Assembly: GCA_963851405.1 (NCBI GenBank)
Contig: CAWKPB010000001.1
Coordinates: 124,001 to 188,000, forward strand
Direction: 5' to 3'
Source of the DNA: JANPBY01 sp963851405
GTDB taxonomy: Bacteria > Actinomycetota > Actinomycetes > DATJPE01
DNA: 64,000 nucleotides
The notes beneath the pieces were generated by a model, which made no database searches, was not told the origin of the DNA, and saw only the letters and a list, made by a program, of their open reading frames with translations. Below, piece after piece: positions 62,501 through 64,000 of the stretch (positions within the stretch are counted from its first letter, which is position 1; each line of letters starts with the position of its first letter). Position numbers and translations under genes: made by a program.

Positions 62501-62732
62501 CAATGCTGCTCGCCCCCGCTGAGGCCGTACCCACGCCTGGGTAGTACGTGTTGACGACACCCCCGAGCGTGCCGCCCGCCCCCGAGCCGCCCGGAGTCGC
62601 GCAAAGCCCGGCCGCTCGTGCTGCTGGTGAGGCTAGGAGGGCGAGAGTGCCGAGAACGAGGATGGCCACGGATGACGCGGCGATTCGGGACGTGAGCCGC
62701 GCCACCCCAGGACGTCGTGTTGTCGAAAACAT
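59590..62732 (-). pseudogene. Gly-rich, DUF11-repeat, LPXTG-anchored surface protein (several frameshifts)
   Basis: ATG 62732 opens a signal peptide (VAILVLGTLALLASPAARA) and a Gly-rich beta-solenoid-like region (many GGxGG repeats). Near 61268 the frame changes; after GVSGGAECADLSVDKTGP a DUF11 repeat continues, changes frame near 61010 and twice more between about 60985 and 60935. Three intact DUF11 repeats of about 120 residues follow (each ADL..K.GPA...VTDxLPxGVTF...VTCTRP). It ends LPGTGGTGRG (LPXTG at 59686-59700), a membrane helix and RSRSPRVA: a sortase substrate. Total span 3143 nt, about 1047 residues if repaired. Multiple small indels suggest sequence error. Likely adhesin or surface matrix protein. 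Confidence 0.82.
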
Positions 62733-62815
62733 GGGCTCCGGTCCGGGTTGGTTCCCACGACCCTAGCCAAGCGTCCCTGAGACCTCACGGACCGCCACTC
62801 GGAACGAGAACGCAG

Positions 62816-63361
62816 TTACGGACAGGTGGCTTCGACCGTGCCGGGCGTGGTCTTGGTGGGGTCGCCGCTCGTACCGTCGGAGAACTCGGCCTGCCCGGAG
62901 ACGTTCTTCCCGTCGATGGTGAGGAAGCCATCGCCTTGACTGCTCCAACTCACCTTCGGGTCGTCGAAGTTCACGACATCGTCCAACGAGACGTTATCGC
63001 CGTAGGTGGGACCGGTGTCGATCGACAACTGGGTCCCATCCTGGATCCCCGACAGGGAGAAATCGAAATCGTCGTTGCCAGTCGCGTCCGAGCCGATCGC
63101 GCACAGCACCTTCGTGAACGTGTACACCTCACCGCCCACGGTCAGCGTGGCCGACCCGCCGCCGCCCGCCTCCTGGGCGCCCTCGAGGTTCTCGACCAAC
63201 TGACTGGCCGCGGCTTCGGGGTTCTCCGCGAGAGAACTCGGGTCTAACCCCACGGATCCGGGGTCGGTCGTCACCTGTCCCGCATCACTGCCACACCCGG
63301 TCACCGCAAGGGTCAAACCGGTGGCCGTTCCGATCATGAGGGTTCGCACGGCGACTGTCAT
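62816..63361 (-). CDS. Lipoprotein, LpqH (19-kDa antigen)-like
   Basis: 181 residues from ATG 63361. Lipobox VTGC (Cys23), then a Gly/Asp-rich linker and one beta-rich domain: GGSATLTVGGEVYTFTKVLCAIGSD ... VSWSSQGDGFLTIDGKNVSGQAEFSD ... GTVEATCP, with two Cys (about 95 and 179) likely in a disulphide. The pattern resembles the mycobacterial 19-kDa lipoprotein LpqH family; the relation is by pattern, not established. Surface-exposed, function unknown. A 9-bp palindrome lies 71 bp upstream of the start. Confidence 0.75.
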   Translation of the reverse strand: MTVAVRTLMIGTATGLTLAVTGCGSDAGQVTTDPGSVGLDPSSLAENPEAAASQLVENLEGAQEAGGGGSATLTVGGEVYTFTKVLCAIGSDATGNDDFDFSLSGIQDGTQLSIDTGPTYGDNVSLDDVVNFDDPKVSWSSQGDGFLTIDGKNVSGQAEFSDGTSGDPTKTTPGTVEATCP

Positions 63362-63432
63362 GGACACGAGCCTCGCCTCCGATGAATAGGGGCTCATCTG
63401 GAACGTAGCAACGTCCCAGCCGAAGATGCGCG

Positions 63433-63452
63433 CCGATCTGTACACAGATCGG
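63433..63452. promoter_or_regulatory. Perfect palindrome, candidate operator or terminator
   Basis: CCGATCTGT - AC - ACAGATCGG, two 9-bp arms with a 2-bp centre. It lies in the 108-bp gap between the kinase gene end (63470) and the lipoprotein start (63361). The two-base centre is too small for a hairpin loop unless a pair opens, which favours a protein-binding site for a dimer. It could still form a stem with a four-base loop. Confidence 0.5.
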
Positions 63453-63469
63453 TGACACGAAACGATCGG

Positions 63470-64000
63470 TCAGTCGCCGGTGGGTGGGCTCAGCGGCAGC
63501 CGTACCGCGACGACCGTGCGTCCGGGCTCGGAGTCGATCGAGATCGTGCCATGGTGGCGATCCACGACGATCCGATGGGCGATGTCGAGCCCGAGACCGG
63601 TGCCCTTACCGACGTCCTTGGTGGTGAAGAACGCCTCGAAGGCGCGACCCACGACCTCTGGCGACATTCCCGGGCCGGTATCGGCAATCGTCACCTCGAC
63701 GTCGTCTTCAACGGCTCGCGCCGTGATCCTCAGCGTCCCGCCACCGTCCATGGCGTCGACGGCATTGTCGATCAGGTTGGTCCACACCTGATTGAGTTCG
63801 CCCGCGTAGGACACCACCTCGGGCAGGTCGTCGGCGTAGTCACGCTCCACCACGATCCCCTCGCGCAGCTTGTGCCCGAGGATCAACAGCGTGCTTTCGA
63901 TGCAGCCGGGAATGTCCGTGGGCTGAAGGGAGCCACGATCCATTTGCGAGTACGACTTCACCGCGGCAACGAGCCCGGAGACTCGGCCGGTGGCCTCCTT
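63470..64000 (-). CDS. Sensor histidine kinase, C-terminal part (cut by right edge)
   Basis: The frame is open from the right edge (KEATGRVSGLVAAVKSYSQMD) to a TGA at 63470, 176 codons. ATP-binding features: N box ELNQVWTNLIDNAVDAM, G1 VTIADTGPGM, F box FEAFFTTKDVGKGTGLGL, G2 LDIAHRIVVDRHHGTISI. The phosphorylated-His helix must lie just outside the window. The short HATPase domain with KDVGKGTGLGL is typical of Ntr-type soluble or PAS kinases. Its response regulator is not visible. Confidence 0.9.
   Translation of the reverse strand, partial: KEATGRVSGLVAAVKSYSQMDRGSLQPTDIPGCIESTLLILGHKLREGIVVERDYADDLPEVVSYAGELNQVWTNLIDNAVDAMDGGGTLRITARAVEDDVEVTIADTGPGMSPEVVGRAFEAFFTTKDVGKGTGLGLDIAHRIVVDRHHGTISIDSEPGRTVVAVRLPLSPPTGD

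Overview
The window reads as one stretch of a free-living, high-G+C Gram-positive genome (Actinomycetota). G+C is roughly two thirds by eye, GTG starts are frequent, and stop/start overlaps of the ATGA or GTGA type are common. Taxon-typical genes include a mycothiol-dependent formaldehyde dehydrogenase, a DUF4192 protein, a DUF5302 protein, a SigA with a long Lys/Ala-rich N-terminus, and an LPXTG-anchored surface protein. I cannot place it below class level. I see no rRNA, tRNA, CRISPR array, insertion sequence, integrase or prophage module. The content is mostly chromosomal housekeeping plus small accessory cassettes.

Layout. 0-5 kb (minus strand): a DUF2182/DUF1326 pair with Cys motifs, an N-acyl-D-amino-acid deacylase-like amidohydrolase and an AI-2E family transporter. 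Three of these four genes carry a single-base frameshift. 5-9.5 kb: sigA, an HhH-GPD repair protein coupled to a universal stress protein, and a coupled lipoprotein/PKD exported pair. 9.7-17 kb (plus strand): a coiled-coil protein, DUF4192, a molybdopterin oxidoreductase with its cytochrome b partner, a VOC protein, mscR with an MBL hydrolase, and a DUF389 protein. 17-22.5 kb (minus strand): a four-gene ECF sigma operon whose alpha/beta-hydrolase lipoprotein lacks the expected catalytic triad, then an aldo/keto reductase coupled to citrate synthase. 23-32 kb: mmuM, an EamA exporter, a PAP2 enzyme, a holin-family protein coupled to an ABC1 kinase, a YtcJ-like amidohydrolase and a YrhK-like membrane protein.

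32-47.5 kb: AlkB, a DEAD-box helicase, a YbaK-type editing protein, several microproteins, formate-THF ligase (fhs) divergent from otsA, a class C serine hydrolase, an O-methyltransferase, a two-gene ABC exporter, a repeated-GVN membrane-anchored protein, a covalent-flavin oxidase and a nitroreductase. 47.5-53.7 kb: OsmC, then a tightly coupled operon of two DUF1538 membrane proteins, a P-II-like protein and a CBS-domain protein; next a class IV aminotransferase/sulfotransferase pair, a TMEM175 channel and a stand-alone LigD polymerase domain. 53.7-64 kb (minus strand): a ClC channel, a SulP transporter, a zinc-ribbon polytopic membrane protein, a large Gly-rich/DUF11/LPXTG surface protein broken by several indels, an LpqH-like lipoprotein and a histidine kinase that runs off the right edge.

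Functional threads. One-carbon flow can be drawn from formaldehyde (mscR, MBL hydrolase) through formate (fhs) to homocysteine methylation (mmuM). Ion homeostasis is heavily represented (DUF1538 pair, TMEM175, ClC, SulP, AI-2E). Two clusters deserve most attention: the ECF operon with the degenerate hydrolase and two possible lipocalin-like proteins, and the DUF1538-DUF1538-PII-CBS operon, which looks like a nucleotide-sensing ion-transport module. Single-base frameshifts occur only in the first 5 kb and near 61 kb, so sequence error should be excluded before those genes are called pseudogenes.
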